Virus record (IMG/VR): IMGVR_UViG_3300037042_002855 | Coordinates: 1 to 37,777 of that record | Reading direction: 5' to 3' (one strand) | DNA: 37,777 bases | From: a virus | Shown here: in pieces, positions 1 to 7,019 of the stretch | Position numbering within the stretch: position 1 is the stretch's first letter | How the letters are laid out: each line of letters opens with the position of its first letter | The notes under the pieces: generated by a model | The model's input: only the letters and a program-made list of their open reading frames with translations | Databases searched by the model: none | Told to the model about the DNA's origin: nothing | Translations under genes and position numbers: made by a program

Positions 1-119
1 AAACACCCGTGGACCATTTTAAGGAACAATTTAAACTGTGTCCCGTCCACGAATGTTTCGTCAACCAATTTGCCAAATTTTTCGTTCTCAATTCTGATGT
101 TGTATGTTGAAGTTGTCAT
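1..119 (-). CDS. Unknown phage protein, N-terminal part only
   Basis: The first 39 codons of a minus-strand gene run off the left edge of the window. Translation begins MTTSTYNIRIENEKF and continues in frame to base 1 without a stop. I see no family signature in this fragment. It follows the 256-residue gene at 153-923 by a 33-base gap in the same direction, so the two are probably co-transcribed. The ATG at 117-119 is the only start near the gap. Confidence 0.6.
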   Translation of the reverse strand, partial: MTTSTYNIRIENEKFGKLVDETFVDGTQFKLFLKMVHGC

Positions 120-152
120 ATCTATTTGATTTATTCTACAAATTTACAAAAA

Positions 153-923
153 CTATTTCATATTTCCTAACGCCTCAATAACAGAATCTGCACTATTTCC
201 CCCCATAGACACTTGAGCGATAGTGAATACGATTTTACCATCAACCTCTGAGTAGTTAAGGATAACCGCACTTCCGTTAGGGTTTTTTACCACCATTTGA
301 TTTCTGTTAGTACTAACGTTATTAATTTTGTTACCACCAAAATCAATATCAGAATTTCTGTAACGTTTGTAAGCTTCACCGAAAGCATTATTACGAACTT
401 CGTTATCTTTAATTTTTCGGTTATGAACTTCCCACAATCTTTTAACGTAGTCCTCAACAATTGTTACAACAGGTTTGCCTGTTTTGTAATAAGACTTAAT
501 CTCCTCATTACCAACTCTAACTTTTAACTTATAACCATAACTCTTATTTCTCCAACCACCTTTCGGAGTTGTCGTGTGCTCTTCAACATAAACAATAATA
601 CGATTGTTAGTCTCGCCTTCAGGTAGTTCACCCTTATAAACAATTTGAGAATTGTTATAGTTCTCAGAAATTTCACCAATTTTAACTTGGTCATAACCAA
701 TACTGTTACCTTGAGGGTCTAATTTATAAACTTTTACAGGCCAAGTTTGAATGTCCTGAGTTTTAACCAACTCAAATTTATCGGAATGTTTTTGAATTTC
801 TTTGAAATATTTATCCCACTCAGACTCAACTTTTGTCTGTTTAGATTTAAAATTACCCGCAGTTTTTTGAGCTAAGGCGATATTGTCTTTGATGTGTTTT
901 TGTTGGTGTTCTTTTAGGGTCAT
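153..923 (-). CDS. Unknown 256-residue phage protein
   Basis: A soluble, lysine-rich protein that I do not recognise. The first 60 residues look helical and charged. The middle (about 60-140) reads like beta strands with GWRNKSYGYKLKVRVG, and the last 40 residues contain an N-rich stretch and a hydrophobic strand (GKIVFTIAQVSMGG). There is no signal peptide and no membrane segment. It is the first gene after a host-type promoter at 949-980, which puts the likely transcript start about 20 bases before this ATG, so early expression is plausible. The CRISPR-like array lies directly upstream. Confidence 0.7.
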   Translation of the reverse strand: MTLKEHQQKHIKDNIALAQKTAGNFKSKQTKVESEWDKYFKEIQKHSDKFELVKTQDIQTWPVKVYKLDPQGNSIGYDQVKIGEISENYNNSQIVYKGELPEGETNNRIIVYVEEHTTTPKGGWRNKSYGYKLKVRVGNEEIKSYYKTGKPVVTIVEDYVKRLWEVHNRKIKDNEVRNNAFGEAYKRYRNSDIDFGGNKINNVSTNRNQMVVKNPNGSAVILNYSEVDGKIVFTIAQVSMGGNSADSVIEALGNMK

Positions 924-948
924 GGTGGAAGTTTTTGTGTTTGTTTTA

Positions 949-980
949 CAAATATAAGCACATTATTTTAATTGGCCAAA
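949..980 (-). promoter_or_regulatory. Bacteroidota-type promoter
   Basis: Reading the minus strand, TTTG (980-977) and TATATTTG (956-949) are separated by 20 bases. This fits the Bacteroidota primary-sigma consensus TTTG-N19-TAnnTTTG. The expected start lies near 943, about 20 bases before the ATG of the 153-923 gene. Two other promoters in the window have the same architecture. Confidence 0.65.
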
Positions 981-1002
981 TTTATTTAAAGACTAAATAT
1001 CC

Positions 1003-1170
1003 GGTGTTAGACCCTTCAAATTATAGGTCTCTTCCAACATTTCAACTTGTAAGGAATACTTACAAGTTGGTGTTAGACCCTTCAAATTATAGGTCTCTTC
1101 CAACCAAGGAAATTACGACAAGGCAACCGATTTGGGTGTTAGACCCTTCAAATTATAGGTCTCTTCCAAC
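1003..1170 (-). CRISPR. Mini CRISPR-like array: 3 repeats, 2 spacers
   Basis: Three identical 36-base repeats lie at 1003-1038, 1069-1104 and 1135-1170, separated by two unrelated 30-base spacers (1039-1068 and 1105-1134), a strict 66-base period. On the minus strand each repeat starts GTTGGAAGAGACC, has TTTGAAGGGTCT near its 3' side and ends AACACC. An inner AGACC/GGTCT pair can form a stem. From memory, 36-base repeats starting GTTG, with TTTG-AGGGT near the 3' side and 30-base spacers, are typical of type VI-B (Cas13b) arrays, but those end ACAAC and this one ends ACACC. No cas gene is in the window. The 1135-1170 repeat also encodes the C-terminal part of the 1113-1412 gene, so the array is probably transcribed with smpB and that gene. 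A gene-tail duplication is the main alternative. Confidence 0.6.
1043..1069. repeat. Perfect 11-bp inverted repeat inside spacer 1
   Basis: CAACTTGTAAG (1043-1053) and CTTACAAGTTG (1059-1069) are exact reverse complements around a 5-base loop, GAATA. The hairpin fills almost all of spacer 1 and takes in the first base of the next repeat. As RNA it would fold strongly on either strand. It could be a captured terminator or promoter dyad, or a structural element of the array transcript. Confidence 0.75.
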
Positions 1171-1412
1171 CAGTCTCTTATAACTCCCCGTACTTGTTGG
1201 TAATTCATACCAAAAATGGATTCTAAAAATGACCAAATTTCATAGTAATTTATGTAACCGTATCCATTTTTTTTATCCTGATAATAATAAAATAATGGTA
1301 ATCTATCTTCATTAACATAACATGTTTTATTATCCATAACGATTGGTTTTAAATTCCCAAAGTTATTATTGAGCCATGTTAAAGCGACCTTATCTAATTT
1401 ATTTTCAATCAT
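1113..1412 (-). CDS. Unknown 99-residue protein whose tail is encoded by a CRISPR-like repeat
   Basis: A compact protein with a beta-type middle (YFNEDRLPLFYYYQD-like hydrophobics, GYGYINYYEIW) followed by helices (FLESIFGMNYQQVRGVIRDW). Residues 81-92, LEETYNLKGLTP, are read directly from the 1135-1170 repeat, and the last residues KSVALS plus the TAA stop come from spacer 2. The C-terminal stretch reads as a natural continuation of the preceding helix, which suggests the repeat sequence may have begun as coding sequence. It follows smpB by 45 bases with no promoter seen, so the two are likely co-transcribed. I do not recognise the family with certainty. Confidence 0.65.
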   Translation of the reverse strand: MIENKLDKVALTWLNNNFGNLKPIVMDNKTCYVNEDRLPLFYYYQDKKNGYGYINYYEIWSFLESIFGMNYQQVRGVIRDWLEETYNLKGLTPKSVALS

Positions 1413-1457
1413 TTTATCTTTAATTCTTTAGTATATTGTTCAACATAAAACAAAATA

Positions 1458-1883
1458 TTATATAGATTGTTTGGATTCCCTATAAATATCCCTCTCTTTA
1501 ATAGTATTTCTTTTATCCCAAAGTTTTTTACCTTTAGCTAACACAATATTAACCTTAAGTAACCCTCTATCATTCTCATATAATACATGAGGAATGATTG
1601 TATAACCCTTAACCAACTCTGATTCAAGTTTTCTTAATTGTTTTTTCTTCAATAACAGTTTTTTATCGGTACCAATATTATCATTCCCAATTCCTTGGAT
1701 GAGGATTCCTTTCATAAACAACTCCCCATTATTAAAATAACAGAATGAGTCAGTCATAGAAATTTTTCCTTCTCGGATTCTCTTCACCTCAACACCCGTT
1801 AATTTAATACCCGCCGATAATGTTTCCTCAATAAAGTACTCAAACTTAACTTTTCTATTCTCAATACGAACTTTTATCTTCAT
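1458..1883 (-). CDS. smpB: SsrA-binding protein SmpB
   Basis: SmpB binds tmRNA and carries it to stalled ribosomes for trans-translation. The 141-residue product has the family hallmarks in order: an N-terminal NRK..FEYFIEETLSAGI strand, the LTGVEVKRIREGKISM core, GTDKKLLLKKKQLRKLE, the KGYTIIPHVLY strand, and the C-terminal KVNIVLAKGKKLWDKR with the helical tail TIKERDIYRE that enters the ribosome. Length and order match bacterial SmpB. I chose the ATG at 1881-1883 because the family starts just before the NRK strand and a TACCTTTG element lies directly upstream. No tmRNA gene is visible in the window, so it would act on host tmRNA or on one elsewhere in the phage. Confidence 0.9.
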   Translation of the reverse strand: MKIKVRIENRKVKFEYFIEETLSAGIKLTGVEVKRIREGKISMTDSFCYFNNGELFMKGILIQGIGNDNIGTDKKLLLKKKQLRKLESELVKGYTIIPHVLYENDRGLLKVNIVLAKGKKLWDKRNTIKERDIYRESKQSI

Positions 1884-1888
1884 AATCA

Positions 1889-1896
1889 CAAAGGTA
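1889..1896 (-). promoter_or_regulatory. Possible host-type -7 element before smpB
   Basis: TACCTTTG on the minus strand matches the Bacteroidota -7 box TAnnTTTG. No TTTG sits at the ideal upstream spacing; the nearest ones give spacers of 11 or 24 bases. Transcription from here would start at or very near the smpB ATG, giving a leaderless or nearly leaderless message. A weak inverted repeat (1912-1918 with 1939-1945) lies just upstream; otherwise I see nothing in 1911-2050. Confidence 0.35.
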
Positions 1897-2053
1897 TATA
1901 TAAAAAACAAAAAACCCTAACAAATTCTTACATTTATCAGGGTTTAATATTAACCAACTAAGAAAGGGATTGTTGGGGCTATTTAGGTTATAAATATAAC
2001 AAACTTTTCAAAAAGAAATATAGTATTTAAAGTTTTATTATAAAAACATAATA

Positions 2054-2061
2054 TATTTATA
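2054..2061 (+). promoter_or_regulatory. TATTTATA octamer before the DUF192 gene
   Basis: TATTTATA ends 3 bases before the ATG at 2065. It is one of nine copies of TATTTAT[A/T] found 3-18 bases upstream of genes in this window. It may be a phage promoter core or an initiation signal. Confidence 0.4.
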
Positions 2062-2064
2062 AAT

Positions 2065-2406
2065 ATGATATTAAAAATCAACGATAACAAATTTAAAGTA
2101 AAGGTTATGATGAGTCAGAAAGATACTCAAAAGGGTATGATGGGTCGTGATTTTAATTCCAACTTTAACGGTATGTTGTTCCTAATGGATAAAGGTTCTC
2201 ATGGTTTTTGGATGAAGGATTGTATCATCCCATTGGATATTATCTTCATTGACGGTAATACAATAACTAAAATACATCATAGTTGTCCTCCATGTAAATC
2301 GGAAGACTGTCCTAGTTATGTCGGAACAGGAGATACTATTTTAGAACTTAGAGGCGGTACCTGCAGTGAATTGGGTATTGAATCGGGGGATATTATCCGT
2401 TATTAA
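2065..2406 (+). CDS. DUF192 family protein
   Basis: The 113-residue product matches the small DUF192 family along its whole length: QKGMMGRDF near residues 22-30, the GMLFLMDKGSHGFWMKDC core, IPLDIIFIDGNTI, a cysteine-rich SCPPCKSEDCP segment and the C-terminal LELRGGTCSELGIESGDII. Family members are often secreted or periplasmic, but this one has no signal peptide. The molecular function of DUF192 is unsettled. It is an isolated plus-strand gene whose last 14 bases overlap, tail to tail, the end of the DHH phosphoesterase gene. Confidence 0.85.
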   Translation: MILKINDNKFKVKVMMSQKDTQKGMMGRDFNSNFNGMLFLMDKGSHGFWMKDCIIPLDIIFIDGNTITKIHHSCPPCKSEDCPSYVGTGDTILELRGGTCSELGIESGDIIRY

Positions 2407-3799
2407 TCTTACTTTGTAAAACTCTTACAAATTCATTCTGAATCATTTTTGTGAATTTAACATATGGCGAGTCCTCACTTTCAGAATCGTATTTATAAGC
2501 TCCTGATGGTGGTCTTTTTGACCTTCCAAGATAACTTAAACCCGAAATGTTAGTGATACATTTATGACCCCCACTGTTAGCCTGAATCAAATCCCAAGCA
2601 TTAATTGTTATCTTATCTAACATTAATCTATGTTCTTCAGGTAATTCTGTGAATGGTATTTCCATCATTTCCCCAATATGTGTTAATGTTTCTCTACCGT
2701 TGTCAATTGTTTTGTACTTGTTACCATATAACGCAACAAAGTCTTTAAAAGTAAAACCAACAGAATCTGGTCCAAAACCTTTTGACCTTTCCGATATCCA
2801 CTTAATTGTTGATAATGGGATTTCTTTCTCTTTTAAACTACCTTCCCATTTAGAAAGTACTTCTTGAGCAATCTCCCCTAAGTTAACCCCTTTTAATTCT
2901 CTTTCTTTCTTATAAGGATTACAAGACGCTTGTACCAAACCTAACGGCCAAGCAATAACAATAAAGTCCGCCTCAGGATTATTTTTGAATGGTGTATATC
3001 TGTCATAAGAACCCGGCTTCATCATATTACCACCACCGTATTGAACAATGATATTTCCCTCAACTTTAACATTGGGATTGGTTTTCATTTGATTGATATA
3101 GGTTTCTTTATTCTTTTGTAATTCAGGAGCTTTAGCATATCCCTTCTCAACCATAATTCTTTTAATGTTTTGTAATATATTCATTAAAGATGGTGAACAT
3201 TTTAATACAAGTTCTTCTAAGAACCCTGTTTTGTTTTTAAAGGCCAATAACAATTTATTTGCAACCAAACCTAAAGCCATTTTGTTTTTGGCCAAAGACG
3301 AATCTTTATCTAACTTAAATAAGTAATTAATAACTTGGTCAACAGAAATATCATTCATCGCAAAGTTTGCAGAGTCTACTGTTGAAATTAGTAAGATATC
3401 ACTACTTGGGAATATTTCTCTTGGTGATACCACTTGAGAGATTGTCTCTACATTGGACCTTGAGTGCCTAAATGACACTGATTTTGTGTCCTCAGCTCCC
3501 GCTTGTCTATCATGGTGGTCAGTATGAATAACAAACATTGGTTTACCGTGAGCAAAATCAACAAGGACCGGCATTGTATCTCCTTGAGCGTCATTCTTTT
3601 TAACGGAAAATTCTTTATCCCCATATTGGATGACATGGGCATCAACGACTTTAATCCCGTTGTCCTCAAGATATTTTTTCATCGCAATTGCGGTAGTAAC
3701 ACCATCTAAATCTTGGTGGAAATAAATTTCCGCTTTAAGATATCTTTTAGCTAGTTGATTAATATCTCTTAACCCACTTTCGTTGAGTAATTTTCTCAT
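2393..3799 (-). CDS. DHH-family phosphoesterase (RecJ/NrnA-like)
   Basis: A 468-residue protein with the metal-binding motifs of DHH phosphoesterases: HQDLDG (28-33, the usual HxDxDG), VDFAHG (80-85), TDHHD (93-97, the name-giving DHH) and a C-terminal GGHK (410-413) where DHHA-type substrate-binding domains carry GGH. Such enzymes hydrolyse single-stranded DNA, short RNA or cyclic dinucleotides. The sequence does not decide between a RecJ-like exonuclease, an oligoribonuclease and a signalling-nucleotide phosphodiesterase. A role against host cyclic-nucleotide signalling is possible but unproven. The gene starts one base after the 3801-4931 gene ends, so the two are one transcription unit. 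Confidence 0.8.
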   Translation of the reverse strand: MRKLLNESGLRDINQLAKRYLKAEIYFHQDLDGVTTAIAMKKYLEDNGIKVVDAHVIQYGDKEFSVKKNDAQGDTMPVLVDFAHGKPMFVIHTDHHDRQAGAEDTKSVSFRHSRSNVETISQVVSPREIFPSSDILLISTVDSANFAMNDISVDQVINYLFKLDKDSSLAKNKMALGLVANKLLLAFKNKTGFLEELVLKCSPSLMNILQNIKRIMVEKGYAKAPELQKNKETYINQMKTNPNVKVEGNIIVQYGGGNMMKPGSYDRYTPFKNNPEADFIVIAWPLGLVQASCNPYKKERELKGVNLGEIAQEVLSKWEGSLKEKEIPLSTIKWISERSKGFGPDSVGFTFKDFVALYGNKYKTIDNGRETLTHIGEMMEIPFTELPEEHRLMLDKITINAWDLIQANSGGHKCITNISGLSYLGRSKRPPSGAYKYDSESEDSPYVKFTKMIQNEFVRVLQSKINNG

Positions 3800-3800
3800 A

Positions 3801-4931
3801 TTATATTAAAGAGCCAATAACTTTACTTCCGGTTCCTCCTCCTCCACCTCCAAATAATGACATTAATGCCGATACTGGGTCCATTCCTCCTCCTCCTGAA
3901 GTTTGAGCGGTAGAACTTGTTGGTGGTGGTGGCGGTGTTGCTCCTCCACTTTGTGTTAAATCTTGTTCGGCATATTGTTTTGCTTGGTCAGTTTTTTCAT
4001 ATTCATCAACTCTACCTTGTAAATCACCATATGTTTCTTCTAATTCTTCAGGACCAACAAAGTTAGCTAACCCTAAATAATCTAATAATCCTAAATACCA
4101 TTTTGTTCTTCTCATAAGTGCCCTTGTTGCTCTATTACCAAAAAGTCTACCCATACCACCTGCGACATATTTACTAGTAAAAGATTGTCCTTCACCTTTA
4201 TAATCTCTGAAACCTCGGAATGAACCTTGTTTTTTTAATTCTGACGCTAATAATTCTTTCTCTGATTTACTTAATACCGACTCACCTTTAGCGACAAGTT
4301 TACTTGTTATTTCACTTGACGCTTTCATCTCTTTACTAGCCTTACCAAAAATATTAACAAACTCTTCAACAACTTTAACTAACCCTGTTCCTAATAAAGG
4401 AACTTTTCCAACTGAGGCCCTTAACATTTCAACTAATTTAGTTCCCCAAGAAGGTACCTTCTCAACTAACTTAGCAATCGGGCCTCCCGCAACTTTTGCG
4501 GTTTTTGCTATCTTAGTCGCATCCCCAGCGATAGTTGCGGCCTTAAAAGCTTTAACGGTACTACCACCAAATTTCATAACACCTATAACAGGTTTCGCAA
4601 TTAAATCCCCTAAATAAGGTACTGCTGATACCCATGATAAAATTGCAAATAATTTATCACCTTGTCTCCAATAACTAATTCCGTTAACAATATCCACAAC
4701 ACCTGTAGGGTCAAAAATACCTACAATATCTCCAACGGTGTTATACCAACGAGATTCGGTTACTAACATAGCTTTTTTAGGGTAAATTACTTTTAAAAAT
4801 TCAAGGACAAATTGTCTATCAATTCCTGATAATTTATTCCATTTTTCATCAAGAAGTTTTATTTGTTCTTCTTTATATATTTTAACCATCGTTTCTTTTA
4901 GTTCCGATTCGGTAAGAGATAATTTATTCAT
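3801..4931 (-). CDS. Putative internal virion protein with pretoxin-like hydrophobic region
   Basis: The 376-residue protein begins MNKLSLTESELKETM, an LTESEL-type N-terminus shared with several other genes here and resembling T4 capsid-targeting sequences. Residues 65-125 are hydrophobic and glycine-rich (IVGIFDPTGVVDIVNGISYW, then LSWVSAVPYLGDLIAKP). This resembles pretoxin/transmembrane modules that precede effector domains in polymorphic toxins. A helical alanine/lysine-rich middle follows, then a low-complexity tail with six prolines, runs of glycine and a hydrophobic end (VSALMSLFGGGG). An injected or membrane-inserting virion protein would fit. The late-type octamer lies 16 bases upstream and a terminator precedes it. 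Function is inferred. Confidence 0.55.
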   Translation of the reverse strand: MNKLSLTESELKETMVKIYKEEQIKLLDEKWNKLSGIDRQFVLEFLKVIYPKKAMLVTESRWYNTVGDIVGIFDPTGVVDIVNGISYWRQGDKLFAILSWVSAVPYLGDLIAKPVIGVMKFGGSTVKAFKAATIAGDATKIAKTAKVAGGPIAKLVEKVPSWGTKLVEMLRASVGKVPLLGTGLVKVVEEFVNIFGKASKEMKASSEITSKLVAKGESVLSKSEKELLASELKKQGSFRGFRDYKGEGQSFTSKYVAGGMGRLFGNRATRALMRRTKWYLGLLDYLGLANFVGPEELEETYGDLQGRVDEYEKTDQAKQYAEQDLTQSGGATPPPPPTSSTAQTSGGGGMDPVSALMSLFGGGGGGTGSKVIGSLI

Positions 4932-4947
4932 ATGAAATGTTTTTATT

Positions 4948-4955
4948 TATAAATA
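4948..4955 (-). promoter_or_regulatory. TATTTATA octamer before the 3801-4931 gene
   Basis: Minus-strand TATTTATA lies 16 bases before the ATG at 4931 and just after a terminator hairpin. That is where a promoter is needed, which makes this the best-placed copy of the octamer. Confidence 0.5.
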
Positions 4956-4966
4956 TCATAGAAACA

Positions 4967-4994
4967 AAAAAAGAAGAGAGATGTCTTCTTTTTT
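4967..4994 (-). terminator. Intrinsic terminator after the 4999-6108 gene
   Basis: An 11-bp perfect stem (4967-4977 with 4984-4994; arm TCTTCTTTTTT on the plus strand) closes a 6-base loop and ends in a run of T on the minus strand. The stem is A/T-rich, but its position just past the stop at 4999 fits termination. Confidence 0.6.
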
Positions 4995-4998
4995 AACT

Positions 4999-6108
4999 TC
5001 ACACTATCTTTGTTAGTGGCGGATTTTTAAATATTGCAAAATGATTATCCTCAACTTTATAATTTTTGTTATCGAAGATTAGTATATCCTTTGTATTGGT
5101 GAATATGATATAGTCTAACGGCTTACTTTTATAGTTCTTCATTTGATATGTATTCACAACATACTCATTTGTCTCCTCATTAAATTTACTCCATGTTAGG
5201 GGTTTTATTTGACCGTATTTAATTCCTGTCGGTGTTGTTATTTCAACATCTTTCCCATCATATCTATCTTGGTTTGACCCAGAACAAAATTGTTTGATTT
5301 TTGATGGGTCTATATTAAATGGGGCGTCAATTAATTTCTGAATCGTTAAATTTTCTGTCTTGGTTCCTGACGTATACGATTTGATGTTAAGACCAACCAG
5401 TTCTTTTAATCTATCCCCTCCTTTAAATAATTTCTCCTTATTAGTAGTAACCCATTCTTCAAACTTACTAATCGTGACTTCATCAGGTATATGACTATTA
5501 TCAAATACTCCGTGCATATACCACTCAATTAATTTTTTAATAACCATCGGATTGGTGTCAAAGTAATTTAAAATTGACCATGTTTGGTTTGGTACATTCG
5601 TCCCTTCGATATTAATTAACCCAACCTCACTATTACATATCCCAACACCATCAATAAAACTATTATTACCTAAATTATTAGGATAAAGATTGGTTAGTGT
5701 ATCGGTAATGAATTTAGGAAATCCTGATACTTTTTTCTTTAAAAAGTTTTCATCTAACTTAATTTCATGTGTCTCAAGTTCTCCCTTTATCTTATCGTAT
5801 TCATCAATAGTAATATATGGAACGTTACTAGATTTAGTTAATTTAACTTTCTCTAACGGGAATTCAAAAGTTTCATTCGTTAGAATATTAATAAGTTTAA
5901 CTTTAATATCAAAATTACTGTCCTTTAATTCTTTAAGTTTATTGGCATCATCTTTAGTAACACCATTAATATAAACAAACGTCCTTTGGTTTTTCGTATC
6001 AGGATTAAAGTTAGTGTACCTCACCTCAATATCCTCAGGGAATTCTATATCAACTTGTTGTTCAATTAATAATTTAAAATACTGTTCCTCTGTTACTAAA
6101 ATTTTCAT
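4999..6108 (-). CDS. Putative virion protein with possible PD-(D/E)XK nuclease core
   Basis: A 369-residue protein beginning MKILVTEEQYFKLLIEQ. This is a TEE/LLIEQ N-terminus like the other candidate capsid-targeted proteins, with an LIE site of the type cut by T4 prohead protease. Near the C-terminus, KDVEI (286-290) is followed by YGQIK (298-302), then YQMKNY and a hydrophobic DYIIFTN strand. That resembles the D..(E/Q)xK arrangement of restriction-endonuclease-fold proteins that use QxK. If correct, this is a nuclease packaged in the head and delivered with the DNA. Both assignments rest on short motifs. The gene has the TATTTATA octamer 3 bases before its ATG and its own terminator, so it is probably expressed alone. 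Confidence 0.45.
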   Translation of the reverse strand: MKILVTEEQYFKLLIEQQVDIEFPEDIEVRYTNFNPDTKNQRTFVYINGVTKDDANKLKELKDSNFDIKVKLINILTNETFEFPLEKVKLTKSSNVPYITIDEYDKIKGELETHEIKLDENFLKKKVSGFPKFITDTLTNLYPNNLGNNSFIDGVGICNSEVGLINIEGTNVPNQTWSILNYFDTNPMVIKKLIEWYMHGVFDNSHIPDEVTISKFEEWVTTNKEKLFKGGDRLKELVGLNIKSYTSGTKTENLTIQKLIDAPFNIDPSKIKQFCSGSNQDRYDGKDVEITTPTGIKYGQIKPLTWSKFNEETNEYVVNTYQMKNYKSKPLDYIIFTNTKDILIFDNKNYKVEDNHFAIFKNPPLTKIV

Positions 6109-6111
6109 AAC

Positions 6112-6119
6112 TATAAATA
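6112..6119 (-). promoter_or_regulatory. TATTTATA octamer before the 4999-6108 gene
   Basis: Minus-strand TATTTATA ends 3 bases before the ATG at 6108 and follows the terminator at 6127-6154. If it is a promoter core, the message would be leaderless. Confidence 0.45.
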
Positions 6120-6126
6120 TACCGAA

Positions 6127-6154
6127 ATAAAAAAAGGGGTTAATTAAACCCCTT
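6127..6154 (-). terminator. Strong intrinsic terminator after the methyltransferase gene
   Basis: On the minus strand AAGGGGTT (6154-6147) pairs perfectly with AACCCCTT (6141-6134) around a 5-base loop, followed by a run of T. The stem takes in the stop region of the methyltransferase gene (stop at 6144-6146). This is a textbook hairpin with a T-tract. Confidence 0.85.
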
Positions 6155-7016
6155 CTTCAAAAACTAATTTATTTTGTCTCTTTTCATCAACAAATGCTTG
6201 TATTCGTTTACGAGATATTTCACAATAATCAGGACTTAATTCAATCCCAATCCACCGTCTATCCAATATCTCAGCAGCCACACATGAAGTTCCACTTCCG
6301 TTGAATGGGTCAAGAACTATATCATTCTTATAAGACAATATCTTAATCGCCCTTGTGGGAATATCCATTGAGAACGTAGCCTTTGTTAAAGATTTGGTGT
6401 CGGCAAAATATTTCCATTGTCCAAACACTAATTCCATGAACTCTTTCTTATCCATATCGTCATAAACAACTTTTTTCTTAGTCGTACCATCTTCTTGAGG
6501 AATTTCAGTTACAACACCTGTCCATTGTGGCTCACCTTTAACAGTCTTAATGTGTTTATGTTTATATGCCAGTATCACACATTCCTTTGGGTTATAAATA
6601 TAAGGTCCAGATGGACTCATCCACGAACCCCAGGCAGTTGTTTTACTCCTATGTGGACTGTCTTCCTCAAGGTCAACGATACCGAAGAACTTATAACCAA
6701 TTCTTTTCATAACTTGATAGACTTCAGAACAAAAGAAAATTCTACCACCTTTATCTTGTCTATTTATTTCGTAGGGGAGATTTAACGCAATTCTACCATC
6801 GTCTTTCAATAACAGATACGCTTCGGTTAACCATTGTTTAGTAAATTTTAGATATTCATCAAAATATACATCATCATTATGAACATCATAATTAATCCCA
6901 ACACCGTAAGGACAACTCGTCACAATTAAATCAATTGAATTGATTGGCATATCAGCCATAACATCAATACAATCACCATTAATTATCGTACCTATAATAT
7001 CTTCTAAATTCCTCAT
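6144..7016 (-). CDS. DNA methyltransferase, beta class (N4-cytosine/N6-adenine)
   Basis: This 290-residue S-adenosylmethionine-dependent enzyme has the beta-class order, catalytic motif first. Motif IV reads TSCPYG at about residues 32-37, where SPPY or DPPY is usual, preceded by the strand SIDLIVTS. Motif I, DPFNGSGT, lies near residue 236, followed by WIGIELSPDYC. It is probably a lone modification enzyme that protects phage DNA or changes host gene control, since no restriction gene is adjacent. The cysteine in place of the first catalytic proline is unusual, and target base and sequence cannot be read from the protein. It begins 3 bases after the DUF3310 gene and ends at a strong terminator, so it closes an operon. 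Confidence 0.85.
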   Translation of the reverse strand: MRNLEDIIGTIINGDCIDVMADMPINSIDLIVTSCPYGVGINYDVHNDDVYFDEYLKFTKQWLTEAYLLLKDDGRIALNLPYEINRQDKGGRIFFCSEVYQVMKRIGYKFFGIVDLEEDSPHRSKTTAWGSWMSPSGPYIYNPKECVILAYKHKHIKTVKGEPQWTGVVTEIPQEDGTTKKKVVYDDMDKKEFMELVFGQWKYFADTKSLTKATFSMDIPTRAIKILSYKNDIVLDPFNGSGTSCVAAEILDRRWIGIELSPDYCEISRKRIQAFVDEKRQNKLVFEEGV

Positions 7017-7019
7017 ATT

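Noticed and set aside
935-1183. Plus-strand frame with three copies of VLDPSNYRSLPT
   Set aside because: It is open only because the 36-base repeats and the 66-base period are multiples of three. The sequence is explained by the array, and the opposite strand holds the likely gene and promoter.
1912-1945. Inverted repeat AAACCCT/AGGGTTT as a terminator
   Set aside because: The loop is 20 bases and no minus-strand gene ends just upstream of it, so I do not call it a terminator.
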